The position numbers were made by a program, and so were the translations under genes. Below are positions 42,681 through 52,687 of a stretch of DNA of 64,000 nt, in pieces. The notes under the pieces were generated by a model, which saw only the letters and a program-made list of their open reading frames with translations, had not been told where the DNA came from and ran no database searches. Each line of letters starts with the position of its first letter. The first letter of the stretch is position 1. Origin of the DNA: Gelidibacter mesophilus DSM 14095 (GTDB taxonomy: Bacteria > Bacteroidota > Bacteroidia > Flavobacteriales > Flavobacteriaceae); contig NZ_AUHD01000012.1 of NCBI RefSeq assembly GCF_000423005.1, forward strand, positions 60,699 to 124,698, read 5' to 3'.

Positions 42681-43019
42681 TTATAGGTCGTACCGTTTTA
42701 AGGAATCTCCAGATTTAATCTGAAAGGCATCTTCAATATTTGCTATATAAATAATACCATCTCCAGGTCCGTCGGTTTTGGCGTTGGCTATAATTGTTTC
42801 AATGGCCACTTGGGCTTCCTCATTTTGGCAGACCAGTTCCAACTTAACCACTGGACTATCTGTCACGTGAAAATCCAACGACGGTCTTGCACCTTTTGAC
42901 TTAAAGGCGCCAGTTCCTTCTGCTTGTGAAAGGGTCATACTTTTAAATCCATTATCTGATAGTGCTTCAATGACTCTTTGGATTCGGTTCGGTTTTATAA
43001 ATGCTTTTATTTCCTTCAT
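42681..43019 (-). CDS. PII-like protein lacking the T-loop tyrosine
   Basis: This 112-residue PII-fold protein has IKAFIKPNRIQRVIEALSDN at the start, EGTGAFKSKGARPSLDF and TDGPGDGIIYI. In GlnB/GlnK a long T-loop with the modified Tyr follows, but here the region is replaced by KSKGARPSLDF-HVTDSP and has no Tyr. The B-loop keeps GDG but the following Lys is Ile. It therefore cannot be uridylylated in the usual way. PII-like proteins beside heavy-metal RND genes have been described; the location here between efflux genes fits that group. Confidence 0.85.
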   Translation of the reverse strand: MKEIKAFIKPNRIQRVIEALSDNGFKSMTLSQAEGTGAFKSKGARPSLDFHVTDSPVVKLELVCQNEEAQVAIETIIANAKTDGPGDGIIYIANIEDAFQIKSGDSLKRYDL

Positions 43020-43127
43020 ATTATGAATATTTTAAATCAATTTTGAACCGAGCCTGTTTTCTAATTTTTAACTAACTAATTAAGACGATAAACAAACCCG
43101 GAATCAAAATCTTTGATTATTATTGAA

Positions 43128-44387
43128 TTAATGTCCGTGTTCCAGTTCGCCTTTAACCATTTCCGAAGAGAGATTATAAGCTCCGTTTATGACAACTTTG
43201 GCGTCCTTTGAAACTTCGGCAGGCAGATTGACTTCAACAAAGCCTAAATCAGTAATACCAACCGTTACGGGTATCATTTTAAATTTCATTTTGTTCGCTT
43301 CCATTTCTCCATCTTCATCCAGAATAAAAATAAAGGATTGCTCGCCTTCTTTTATAACGGCGGCTTCCGGTACGGCGAAACCTTTTTTCTCACCTTGCAC
43401 TATTCGCCCTTCCACGTACATACCCGGCAATAGGTTTTTATCCTCGTTTTCAATATCTGCCAGAACTTCCAAAGCTTTTGGGTCGGTGTTAAATGTTTTA
43501 CCCACAGACCGAACGGTTGCTTTAAGCAGTTCATCTGGACGAGAGGCCGTAGAAAAATATATCTGTTGTCCTTTCTTGATTTGCTTTATGTCCTTCTCAT
43601 ATATTTTGAAGTTGACATAAATCTTTGAATTATCGCTTATTGAGAACATTTTGGATTGTTGCGCCACGTAATCGCCAAGGCTAATCATTACTTCATCCAC
43701 ATAGCCACTTATGGGTGTGGTAATGGGAACAGCGGAATATATTTGGCCTTCAGCCACTTTGTCCGGATTAATGCCCAACAGTCTCAATTGGGACCGCAAA
43801 CCATTGACGCTGGATGTTGTGGAACGAAATTTTGACTGCGCCATCTGAAATTCCTTTCCAGAAGAAACACCTTTGTCATAAAGAGTCTGCTTGCGCTCAA
43901 AATCCTGTTTCAAAAAGACCAGTTCGTCATTTTTTTCCTGATATTCCTGTTGCATTGCAATGATATCTGGGTGTTCTATATATGCCAATACCTGTCCTTT
44001 ACTTACATTATCTCCAGGTATTACTTTTATGGAACTCACATTTCCACCAACAAACGGACTGATATTCGCCTTATCCTGTGGGAAAAGTTCCAGCGTACCT
44101 GTTACCTTAATGTTGTTCCCTAAATTCCGTTCCTCCAAAGATTTCATTTCCAAACCGATGGTTTCAGCTTGTTGCTTTGTAAGTTCTACAACGCCTTCTT
44201 CCTCGCTGTGACCACCTTCTTCCTCTCCTTCAACGTGGCCTTCTTCGCCGTGTGCATCTTCTCCAACTTCATTGGTCTTTGATACACCTTCGGCTTCATT
44301 ATGTCCAAGTTCAGATTTTTGGGCATCATTACAACTCATAAACATAAGTGTAAATAATACGGTACTAACTAATAGTATATTCTTCAT
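43128..44387 (-). CDS. RND efflux periplasmic adaptor (CzcB-like)
   Basis: This adaptor of about 419 residues has a lipoprotein signal (TLMFMSCND; start 44387 chosen because the longer frame adds 36 residues without a signal). A His/Glu-rich N-terminal segment (HGEEGHVEGEEEGGHSEEEG) follows, likely metal-binding. The lipoyl/hairpin (GDNVSKGQVLAYIEHPDIIA, coiled coil) and beta-barrel regions (ITTPISGYVDEVMISLG) are complete. It lies 16 bases after the CzcA-TolC fusion gene in the same operon and would bridge inner and outer membrane parts. Confidence 0.92.
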   Translation of the reverse strand: MKNILLVSTVLFTLMFMSCNDAQKSELGHNEAEGVSKTNEVGEDAHGEEGHVEGEEEGGHSEEEGVVELTKQQAETIGLEMKSLEERNLGNNIKVTGTLELFPQDKANISPFVGGNVSSIKVIPGDNVSKGQVLAYIEHPDIIAMQQEYQEKNDELVFLKQDFERKQTLYDKGVSSGKEFQMAQSKFRSTTSSVNGLRSQLRLLGINPDKVAEGQIYSAVPITTPISGYVDEVMISLGDYVAQQSKMFSISDNSKIYVNFKIYEKDIKQIKKGQQIYFSTASRPDELLKATVRSVGKTFNTDPKALEVLADIENEDKNLLPGMYVEGRIVQGEKKGFAVPEAAVIKEGEQSFIFILDEDGEMEANKMKFKMIPVTVGITDLGFVEVNLPAEVSKDAKVVINGAYNLSSEMVKGELEHGH

Positions 44388-44403
44388 TTCTCTTTTTTTA
44401 AGG

Positions 44404-47400
44404 TTATAAATTGCCCAATTGATATTGCATATCAATGGTCTGCTGGTTATACTGATTGATGTATTGTAAATGGTTTTGTTTAATACGGATGGCACTATTA
44501 AGAATGGTGATATAATTGACGTAATCTATTTCGCCTTCTTTAGAAGCCAACTGCGCTGTGGTAATTTGTTCTTCTGCCAACAATAGTGCGCCTTCTTCGT
44601 AATATTGCAAAATCTTCTTTGTTTTTTCGAGTGATTTGGTCAATTGTGAAACACGACTTTCTGTAACCGCTTTTTGCTCCAAATATTGATTCTCTGCTAC
44701 CATTGCGTCTGCCTTGGCTGCCTTAACCCTTGACTTCTGCGGAAAAAACCATAACGGAATACTAATACCTGCCTGATAGGTATTAAACCCTGAAACATCA
44801 TCCACAACCTGCCTGCCATATGATAAACTGAATTTCGGTAGGAATTGCGATTTTTCAACGCCCACATTTGCTTTACTTACTTCGGCATTTTGCAAGGCAT
44901 ATTGCAACATTGGGTTATTGGCAACCGAAGTTGAATCCAATGTCGCCATAAAATCCAATGGCTCGTAAAAACCATCTACCGTCTCGATGGTTTCATCCGT
45001 TCCCAAATATTGTTTTAAGGCACGTTTGGCAATTTCAATATCATCAAAAGCTTGTTGCCTCAACACTTGAATCTGTTGAAATTCGGAAGAGGCTGAAATA
45101 AATTCCAACTTGCCTGTTTCTCCAGTGTCATACCGAAGTTGGGCAGCGGACTTAAAATTGGCATAAATACTGTCCAATTGGTCTGCAAAACGCAACTGTG
45201 CCTTGTAATAATTAATTTGGTCATAGGCTTGCATCACATTGCGCACCAACTGTTGTTCACTGGCCACATAAAACTTTTCTCCCAAGGCAATGCGCTCTTT
45301 ATAAAACTTCGATTTTGAAAATCCTGAAAGCAAATCGATATTGCCCTGTTGCACGCCAACGGTTGTTTGCACTCCAGGAAGATTATTGCCATATTCTTCT
45401 TTGCCCGTGAAAACTTGTGTGCTACCAAGGTCAAAACTCGTTCCCTTTAGTGCCTTTTCCCGTTCAATAAATGCCTGACTTTCCTTAAGCGATGGATAAT
45501 TCTGTTTTGCCATAGCAATGGCCTCATCTACAGTCAAGGTTTTTGGCATTGTTCCATTTTGATTGGTGTCTTGGGCAAAAGCAGTTCCAGAAGCCATCAA
45601 ACCGCCAACCATCAATAATACGGTTACAATGTTCGTTGATTTGTTGACATAGCTTACACCTCCATCGTTATTGTTTCGTTCCTTTCTCGATTCAAGCCAA
45701 TAATAAAGAATAGGAATAACCACCAAGGTCAGAAATGTTGCCGTAAGCATTCCTCCAATGACTACTGTCGCCAAGGGCCGCTGTACTTCGGCACCACCAG
45801 AGGTAGAAATCGCCATTGGGATAAAGCCCATAATTGTTGTAATGGCTGTTAATAAAATTGGACGTAAACGTTCGTGCGTAGCTTCATATATACGTTTTTT
45901 TAAATCTGTCATTCCACTGTCTTTTAATTCATTGAACTTATTTATGAGTATGAGTCCGTTTAATACGGCAACTCCGAAGAGCACGATAAATCCGACTCCC
46001 GCGGAAATACTGAAAGGCATTCCACGAATCAACAAAACGAAAACGCCACCAATGGCCGCCAAAGGCACTGCCATATAGATCATCAAGGCTTGTGTAACTG
46101 AATTCAAAGCAAAGTAAAGCAGAACAAATATTGTTAATAGAACGATTGGGACTACAATCATCAATCGGTCTGATGCTCGTTGTAGGTTTTCAAATGATCC
46201 GCCGTAGGTTACAAAATAACCTGGTGGCAGTTTAACATCCGTTTCCAATTTTTGTTGAATTTCCTCGACCATCGATTTTACATCGCGCCCACGAACATTC
46301 ACGCCCACGGAAGTACGACGAGAGGTATTGTCTCTTGAAATCTGCATTGGTCCGGGTTTATAGCTGATATCTGCCACCTCCTTTAATGGTACTTGTGCAC
46401 CGTTTGGCAGGTCTATATAAAGGTTTTTTAAGCTATTGATGTCTTGTCGATATTCCTCTGCCAAACGAATGACCACATCGAACCGTTTTTCCCCTTCAAA
46501 AATGACTCCTGCCTGTTCTCCTGAAAATGAAGCACTTACATAATCATTCAGCTTATCAACGGTTACACCGTATTGTGCCATTTTCGCACGGTTATATACC
46601 ACCGTCATTTGTGGCAAACCACTTGTAGCCTCCACATTAATGTCAGCCGCTCCGGGAACGGTCCTAATTACTGCCGCGATTTCCTGTATCTTGTCTGCCA
46701 AAACGTCCAAATCTTCTCCGTACAATTTGATGGCCACGTCTTCACGGACACCAGTCAGCAATTCATTAAAACGAAGTTCTACAGGTTGTGTAAACACAAA
46801 ATTTACGCCGGGAACTACTGAAATTTTTTCTTGAATCTTTTCTATGAGTTCTTCTTTACTATCTGCGGATGTCCATTTACTCTTGTCCTTTTCAAGAATA
46901 ATATAACTATCGGCAATATCCATAGGCATTGGGTCTGTTGGTATTTCAGCCACACCAATCCTTGAAACTACTGTTTTTACTTCCGGAAACTCATTGATTA
47001 AATTCTGAAGTTTCTCTGAGGCCTCAATAGATTCTGAAAGACTGCTCCCTGGTTTTATCAATGCTTGAAATGCAATATCGCCTTCATCAAATTTAGGGAC
47101 AAATTCTGCTCCCATATTGCTAAAAATAAATCCTGCAATCAAAAGCAAGGCAACCGCGCCTATAACCACACCTGCCCGAAAGCGAAGTGCAAAATTTAAT
47201 ATAGGCAGATAGATACGATTCAGAACCCCCATAATTTTATCACTGAACCTATCAATCTTGTTTTCAAATTTGGCAAACCAACTATTTTGATTTTTAGCAG
47301 GTTTTAAAAATAATGATGACATCATTGGTACGTAGGTAAGGCAAAGAATAATTGCCCCTAAAACGGCAAAACCAAATGTAAATGCCATTGGTCGAAACAT

Positions 47401-48819
47401 TTTCCCTTCCACACCGGTCAAAAACAGAATAGGTGTAAAAACTATAAGAACAATTAGTTGACCGAAGAAGGCAGAATTCATCATTTTACTTGAAGAGTCA
47501 TAGGCGATTTCATCCATTTCAGCTTGGTTAATGGCGGTTGTGGATTTTTTCATCCGTTGATGAATGTGGAAAACCGCTCCTTCCACGATAATCACCGCAC
47601 CATCTACAATAATCCCAAAATCGATCGCACCCAAGGACATTAAATTTGCCCAAATGCCAAATTGTTTCATCAAAATAAATGCAAATAATAGGCATAAAGG
47701 GATTATCGACGCTGCTATCAAGCCACCACGGAAGCTTCCTAAAAGCAAGACCAAAACAAATATGACAATAAGGGCACCTTCTATTAGATTTGTTTTAACG
47801 GTACTTGTGGTTGCCTCAATAAGTTCACTTCGACTTAAAAAAGCATCAATATAAACGCCTTCCGGCAGGGATTTTTGAATTTCTACAATACGCTTTTCCA
47901 CATTTTCGATCACGTCGCCTGGGCTTTCGCCTTTCAGCATTAAAATTTGTCCGCCCACAGATTCGTGTCCATCTTGGGTAAAAGCGCCATAGCGTACTTG
48001 GCTGCCATATCCAACCTTTTCAGCGACATCCCGTATTAAAACGGGACTACCGTTTTGAGTAGTTACAACTGTGTTTTCCAAATCGGCGATACTTCGGGCC
48101 AAGCCTTCGCCACGGATAAAATTGGCTTGGTTATTTTTTTCTATATAGGCACCTCCAGTATTGGCATTGTTCACTTTAAGGGCTTCAAAGACCTGGTTCA
48201 TTGTAATACCGAAACTTTTTAGCTTATTGGGGTTTATGGCTACTTCATATTGCTTCACAAATCCTCCAAAAGCATTTACCTCGACGACTCCTGGAACTAA
48301 TGCCATTTGGCGTTTTACAATCCAATCTTGGATGGTACGAAGCTCCATTGCATCGTATTTATCTTCGTAGCCTTCCTTTACTTTTAGGCTGTATTGGTAG
48401 ATTTCGCCCAAACCTGTGGTAATTGGGGCCATAAATGGCGTGCCGAAGCCTTCGGGGATTTCTCCGGCAACTTCGGTTAATTTCTCTTGCACTAATTGCC
48501 GGGGAAGATATGTGCCTGCCTCGTCCTCAAATACGATAGTAACAACTGACAATCCAAAACGAGACACCGAACGCAGCTCGATAACGTCTGGTAGATTTGC
48601 CATTGCCAATTCTACCGGATAAGTAACAAATTGTTCAATGTCTTCAGTACCTAAATTTGGGGCAACTGTAATAACCTGTACTTGGTTGTTGGTAATATCG
48701 GGTACAGAACCCAGATTTATAGTGGCCATAGACCAAATGCCCGTACCTACAAGTGCCACTATAAAGAGCCCAATAATAAACTTGTTATTAATGGAAAATG
48801 AAATGATTTTGTTAATCAT
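44404..48819 (-). CDS. CzcA-type heavy-metal RND pump fused to a TolC-like outer-membrane factor
   Basis: This 1471-residue fusion has residues 1 to about 1045 as an HME-RND permease with the TM4 proton motif DFGIIVDGAVIIVEG near 400, which fits divalent (Zn/Co/Cd) pumps. The porter part shows RFNELLTGVREDVAIKLYG. After WLESRKERNNN comes a signal-peptide-like stretch (VTVLLMVGGLMASGTAFAQ, about 1060-1078). It is followed by about 390 residues of a TolC-type outer-membrane factor (LTVDEAIAMAKQNYPSL, coiled coils). The frame is continuous with no stop between. Such fusions are known in Bacteroidota; processing at AFA-Q is inferred. Confidence 0.92.
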   Translation of the reverse strand: MINKIISFSINNKFIIGLFIVALVGTGIWSMATINLGSVPDITNNQVQVITVAPNLGTEDIEQFVTYPVELAMANLPDVIELRSVSRFGLSVVTIVFEDEAGTYLPRQLVQEKLTEVAGEIPEGFGTPFMAPITTGLGEIYQYSLKVKEGYEDKYDAMELRTIQDWIVKRQMALVPGVVEVNAFGGFVKQYEVAINPNKLKSFGITMNQVFEALKVNNANTGGAYIEKNNQANFIRGEGLARSIADLENTVVTTQNGSPVLIRDVAEKVGYGSQVRYGAFTQDGHESVGGQILMLKGESPGDVIENVEKRIVEIQKSLPEGVYIDAFLSRSELIEATTSTVKTNLIEGALIVIFVLVLLLGSFRGGLIAASIIPLCLLFAFILMKQFGIWANLMSLGAIDFGIIVDGAVIIVEGAVFHIHQRMKKSTTAINQAEMDEIAYDSSSKMMNSAFFGQLIVLIVFTPILFLTGVEGKMFRPMAFTFGFAVLGAIILCLTYVPMMSSLFLKPAKNQNSWFAKFENKIDRFSDKIMGVLNRIYLPILNFALRFRAGVVIGAVALLLIAGFIFSNMGAEFVPKFDEGDIAFQALIKPGSSLSESIEASEKLQNLINEFPEVKTVVSRIGVAEIPTDPMPMDIADSYIILEKDKSKWTSADSKEELIEKIQEKISVVPGVNFVFTQPVELRFNELLTGVREDVAIKLYGEDLDVLADKIQEIAAVIRTVPGAADINVEATSGLPQMTVVYNRAKMAQYGVTVDKLNDYVSASFSGEQAGVIFEGEKRFDVVIRLAEEYRQDINSLKNLYIDLPNGAQVPLKEVADISYKPGPMQISRDNTSRRTSVGVNVRGRDVKSMVEEIQQKLETDVKLPPGYFVTYGGSFENLQRASDRLMIVVPIVLLTIFVLLYFALNSVTQALMIYMAVPLAAIGGVFVLLIRGMPFSISAGVGFIVLFGVAVLNGLILINKFNELKDSGMTDLKKRIYEATHERLRPILLTAITTIMGFIPMAISTSGGAEVQRPLATVVIGGMLTATFLTLVVIPILYYWLESRKERNNNDGGVSYVNKSTNIVTVLLMVGGLMASGTAFAQDTNQNGTMPKTLTVDEAIAMAKQNYPSLKESQAFIEREKALKGTSFDLGSTQVFTGKEEYGNNLPGVQTTVGVQQGNIDLLSGFSKSKFYKERIALGEKFYVASEQQLVRNVMQAYDQINYYKAQLRFADQLDSIYANFKSAAQLRYDTGETGKLEFISASSEFQQIQVLRQQAFDDIEIAKRALKQYLGTDETIETVDGFYEPLDFMATLDSTSVANNPMLQYALQNAEVSKANVGVEKSQFLPKFSLSYGRQVVDDVSGFNTYQAGISIPLWFFPQKSRVKAAKADAMVAENQYLEQKAVTESRVSQLTKSLEKTKKILQYYEEGALLLAEEQITTAQLASKEGEIDYVNYITILNSAIRIKQNHLQYINQYNQQTIDMQYQLGNL

Positions 48820-48937
48820 AGAAAAAGTATTAATTCAGTTTAAACATCGCAATGCAAAGAAATGCAATGCGTTTATGATGCGATACTTACTTTGAAAAGC
48901 ATCACGGTAGGATATAGCTATCCTAAAAAAAACTGAA

Positions 48938-49333
48938 TTATACTTTAGGGGGTTGGAAAAGCGATTCCAGATATCTGGAAGTGAAGTTTACTTTATGTAA
49001 GTTAAACTGTTTTTTCTCTTCAAACTTTAGTCGATTGGTTAAAACCGAATTGTTGTTCGCAATAATTAATACTAAAGGGTGACAACATTGATGATGGGAA
49101 TGGACTGGTGTATTCTCCTTATCTGGGTTATTATGATGCCCTTCATTTTTTGCATCATTGTCAATGTAATCTTCAACTACATATTCAAGGAAAGAGTCTC
49201 CATAAACTTTATGGTCTTGATAATGGGTAATAATGCTTGAAATTTCTTTAATTGGTCCACAAAAGTCCATATCAATGCTAATTCCCTGAAAAAAGAATAA
49301 AATTGACATTGATATGGAAAAGAATATTTTCAT
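48938..49333 (-). CDS. Small His-rich exported protein upstream of the RND fusion
   Basis: This protein of about 131 residues has an N-terminal hydrophobic helix (IFFSISMSILFFFQGISI) and a His/Cys patch (GHHNNPDKENTPVHSHHQCCHP), ending in FQPPKV. It resembles flavobacterial HYC_CC_PP-type small metal-island proteins. Start taken at ATG 49333 rather than the upstream TTG. It lies upstream of the CzcA-TolC gene. Metal binding is inferred from composition. Confidence 0.65.
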   Translation of the reverse strand: MKIFFSISMSILFFFQGISIDMDFCGPIKEISSIITHYQDHKVYGDSFLEYVVEDYIDNDAKNEGHHNNPDKENTPVHSHHQCCHPLVLIIANNNSVLTNRLKFEEKKQFNLHKVNFTSRYLESLFQPPKV

Positions 49334-49407
49334 AAAGTTTGACAAAGATACAAATTAATCGATGCACAGGCTGTGCAAAAACTACGGTTGTTCTTTATAG
49401 ACTAATT

Positions 49408-50853
49408 TTAGTTAACCTTAAATATAGATTTTACCTCTCTATAAATCCGTTCAAAATTGAGCTTTAATTCATCGGTTGTAAAATGTCGATGAGGATATGG
49501 TATTTCCCTTTTAATCACTTGTAGTTTAAATTGAACTCTTTTATCCTCGCCATCAGCAAAAGTTATAAACTCGCCTTGTTTCAAACGAAAGAAAACATCT
49601 GCCCTGCGTTTGGAAACTTCTTTTTCGCCTGTGGTAATCCGTGTATCAAAATTTAGATTGTGTCCACGATTTATACTTGTGGTTTCCATACGGACAATCT
49701 CAAAGAAACGCTCATAATATTTTGCAGTATCTGGGTCATTAACTTTGCCGAAAAACTGATAGGAAAGGTTACTCAAAATAGCCTTACTCGCTTTGTCTCC
49801 ATATAGCATATCATTCTGTATTTTATCCTGCATCACGTAAATTGTGGCAATATCATAGCTTCTTAAAGTTGCGGGAATGCGGTGCATATTAAGCAGCTTT
49901 ATGGTAGGGGCTTCTTCCATCATTAAAAAGGACGACTGTTGACCTCTCACGCTCATTTGCTTGATGACTGTGTGCATAATTGCAGCGATGATAGGCGAGT
50001 AAGCCGATTCATATTTGGGATGGTTCACAATGCAGATAACAGCAGGATTATCCTTGCTGTTGATATTCAATGGTACTTCATCTTTTGACAAAGCCATAAA
50101 CAACTGTTGTGAACCTATCTTTTTAAAGGCATTGGCCAATGTGCTTTTTACACCCGCCGTTTGCTTGTCAGAATCCATTCCGTTGATAAAAGCACTTGCC
50201 ATACTTCGGGAAGTGATATTTGAACTCACAAAAGTAACCAACTGTTTGGTAGTCATCGATTGAAAAATAGCAATCAAATGGGGCAGGGTGCAATATTGAG
50301 GATTGGACGTTTTTAGTTTCCAAATCATTCCACCCATCAAACCTTCAACAGCATCACTAAAGAATTTTGTGGTACTGTTTGTATTGGATTCGTTAAACTC
50401 CAAAAGATTTTCAATGAGTACCTTGGATAATTCATTCACACTTTCTTCATTGGGCAAATATCTTGGGGCAATTGGGTTTACACGATAATGGATTTGGTCA
50501 AAGGCAATGGTGTAGAATTTAATATCCTTTTCTTTAAATAATGGGTAGGCAATTTCGGTAAGTTCAAAATCCTTGTAATCGTGTATGATACCACAAAATT
50601 GATGGGTACCAAAATGCTGTAAAAAATTATAGATAACACTTTCTGTTTTACCGCTTCCCGCAGAGCCAATAATCGATGCACCTCGCTTGATATTTTCGAT
50701 TTGAAATTTTCCACGACGAAGTTTAAAGCGTACCTGATATTTCTTATCTCCGTTTTTGGGCTCTTCTTGATGAAGAAACACATATAAAACTGTACTGACA
50801 AACAATACCGGAACAACAATAAAAAGGATGATATGTGGTATTGACATACTCAT
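49408..50853 (-). CDS. Type IV coupling protein (VirD4/TraD-like)
   Basis: This 481-residue inner-membrane ATPase couples the relaxosome to the channel. One N-terminal membrane helix (IILFIVVPVLFVSTVLYVFL) is followed by Walker A GSAGSGKTES near 66, a VirD4-type domain and Walker B SSFLMMEEAPTI; motif YVMQDKIQ follows. It is shorter than classical VirD4. Its ATG overlaps the relaxase stop by four bases. Separation from the tra operon by 25 kb of cargo is notable. Confidence 0.9.
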   Translation of the reverse strand: MSMSIPHIILFIVVPVLFVSTVLYVFLHQEEPKNGDKKYQVRFKLRRGKFQIENIKRGASIIGSAGSGKTESVIYNFLQHFGTHQFCGIIHDYKDFELTEIAYPLFKEKDIKFYTIAFDQIHYRVNPIAPRYLPNEESVNELSKVLIENLLEFNESNTNSTTKFFSDAVEGLMGGMIWKLKTSNPQYCTLPHLIAIFQSMTTKQLVTFVSSNITSRSMASAFINGMDSDKQTAGVKSTLANAFKKIGSQQLFMALSKDEVPLNINSKDNPAVICIVNHPKYESAYSPIIAAIMHTVIKQMSVRGQQSSFLMMEEAPTIKLLNMHRIPATLRSYDIATIYVMQDKIQNDMLYGDKASKAILSNLSYQFFGKVNDPDTAKYYERFFEIVRMETTSINRGHNLNFDTRITTGEKEVSKRRADVFFRLKQGEFITFADGEDKRVQFKLQVIKREIPYPHRHFTTDELKLNFERIYREVKSIFKVN

Positions 50854-51878
50854 ATCCCAATAGAACCCGACTGTATTGCTCGGTCAATCCCTTTTTTAAA
50901 CTTGTTGATTATCTTTAATGCCAACTGTACTTTGTTTGTTGGAATATTCATTATGGGTACACCAGATTTGGCAAGTATTTTATAGGCAGTTGCCTTTTCA
51001 TTGGTTGGCAATCCCGAAAGAATTGAGAAATACAACTTTGGATTTTTCAGGAATGTTTTACGTGCCTTATAAGTTTCAACATAGTTTCGTTTGTATTGAA
51101 ATAGAGTGTCAAACGTTTTTTCAGAAGCCTTAAAGAATTTGTCCCTATCAAAACCACGTTTTACAGGTTTGCCATTAAAAACGGTTTCCGAAGCTTTGTA
51201 CTTGCTACCAGGGGACAAACTGTATTTATTGGACATATCCTTTCTGCTCACAATAATATGGATATGGCTTTGAGAGCCTTCTTTAGGCATCCCTCTAACA
51301 ATGCGTTTTCCATCTTGTTGATGTGGTGCTTCTTTTTCCAATCGGGACATCGTTTGCTGTAATTTTTTGATGTTGCCTTCTAATTCGCCACTTTTAATTT
51401 TCCGGATATCGTTCTTAATTTGAAGTATCTTGGTGGCATAAGGTTGGTTCTCCTGAATTTTCCTATCCGTTCCCTTATACGTACGCTGATGCTCAATTTT
51501 GGCATAGTATATAATGTCATCTACAGTAACAGCTCGTCCGTTTATTTCCCGATTAAAAGATTTAGCGTACTCTTTCATCAATTCTCGGGTGTACTTTTTC
51601 AGTTCCTCGGAATGATTTTGCAATCGCTTCAATTCATAAGCACTCGGATTGACTGTAATGGAATAAAACTTTGGTTCGGTCTTTTTGAGTTTAGCCGTAT
51701 TTCCGTCAATTTCTTGGATGACTTCCTTACCTGATATTTCTTCGCCATACTGATTGAAAAAATGTTCCATTTCATCAATGGATTTGTCATCGTTTTCTTT
51801 TTCGAGATAAGCGACAAAATCGGAAACGCTCTGTGCATAATTGCCATCTAATGTCTGTTTGGTTACTGTGATATACAT
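50850..51878 (-). CDS. Relaxase/mobilization protein (MobB, DUF5712-like)
   Basis: This 342-residue protein matches the DUF5712 relaxase group of Bacteroidetes ICEs. The HUH-like metal motif is SHIHIIVSRKDMSNKYSLSP, a C-terminal-half H-x-H; a Tyr-rich stretch (KFYSITVNPSAYELKRL) lies in the N-terminal half. It nicks oriT and leads the strand into the recipient. It overlaps bfmA-like upstream (TAATG) and the coupling protein downstream (ATGA). Confidence 0.85.
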   Translation of the reverse strand: MYITVTKQTLDGNYAQSVSDFVAYLEKENDDKSIDEMEHFFNQYGEEISGKEVIQEIDGNTAKLKKTEPKFYSITVNPSAYELKRLQNHSEELKKYTRELMKEYAKSFNREINGRAVTVDDIIYYAKIEHQRTYKGTDRKIQENQPYATKILQIKNDIRKIKSGELEGNIKKLQQTMSRLEKEAPHQQDGKRIVRGMPKEGSQSHIHIIVSRKDMSNKYSLSPGSKYKASETVFNGKPVKRGFDRDKFFKASEKTFDTLFQYKRNYVETYKARKTFLKNPKLYFSILSGLPTNEKATAYKILAKSGVPIMNIPTNKVQLALKIINKFKKGIDRAIQSGSIGI

Positions 51879-52426
51879 TATAATTTTTGTTTAATGTTTT
51901 CAAATTCATCTTTGCTTAAATCCAGTTTTAAATAGCCACCTCCAAAACTGCTTTTAACATAAGTGGTCTTATCAATGATTTTTTCTAAATCATATTTTAC
52001 GGAATGGAATTGTTGTTGAACTTCTTCGTACCGATTTCGATAATGATTCAGTTCCTCATTTTCTGTAATCAATTCCTGTTGTTCAAATTCAAATAATTCT
52101 TCTTGTGCTTCTTCCTCTTTTGGATTCTCCTGAAAGAGCAGTTCCAACATTGCATTGGTGGGTTTGGTCTGGTTTTTTTCAATATCCCTAATAATGGCTA
52201 CAAGTGCATTGATTCGTTTTTTTAAGCTATTCTCTAAAGTCTTCATATTTGCACCCAAAGATTCATTTGGGGATAGCTCGTTCAAATCGAAAAAGTTCAT
52301 CATTGCTTCCAACGTATCAGTATGTGAATGGGTAATTTCCTTGGAAAATTTCCGAAAGCGAGTTGCCACTTTAGGTTTAATACTAATGGCAGAAAAACTG
52401 TATTTCTTTTGATGATTTGAACTCAT
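51878..52426 (-). CDS. BfmA/BtgA family mobilization accessory protein
   Basis: This 182-residue protein has an N-terminal ribbon-helix-helix-like region (FSAISIKPKVATRFRKFSKE, THSHTDTLEAMMNFF), then a long coiled coil (LFEFEQQELITENEELNHYRNRYEEV). BfmA/BtgA proteins bind oriT and assist the relaxase. It is the first gene of the mob operon; the candidate oriT lies directly upstream. Confidence 0.85.
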   Translation of the reverse strand: MSSNHQKKYSFSAISIKPKVATRFRKFSKEITHSHTDTLEAMMNFFDLNELSPNESLGANMKTLENSLKKRINALVAIIRDIEKNQTKPTNAMLELLFQENPKEEEAQEELFEFEQQELITENEELNHYRNRYEEVQQQFHSVKYDLEKIIDKTTYVKSSFGGGYLKLDLSKDEFENIKQKL

Positions 52427-52687
52427 TTACTGTAAAAAATTGCCGTTTTATAGGGGTTTCAAAAGGATTTACTGTAAAACTTTGTTATTTCTCTATTTTA
52501 TATAACCAGTAATTATTTGAATATCAAATAATTACAACTAAAAACCAATCGTTAACATCGCCTTGGCGTGTTACCCTCTTGCTTCTCAAATTCGTCCCGC
52601 AGGGACAAAATTTTTCAAACAACCTGACTGAAAAGTCAGTTGCTTTTTTTCGGAATAAAAAATTCCGATATGTTTAATTTTTGATGG

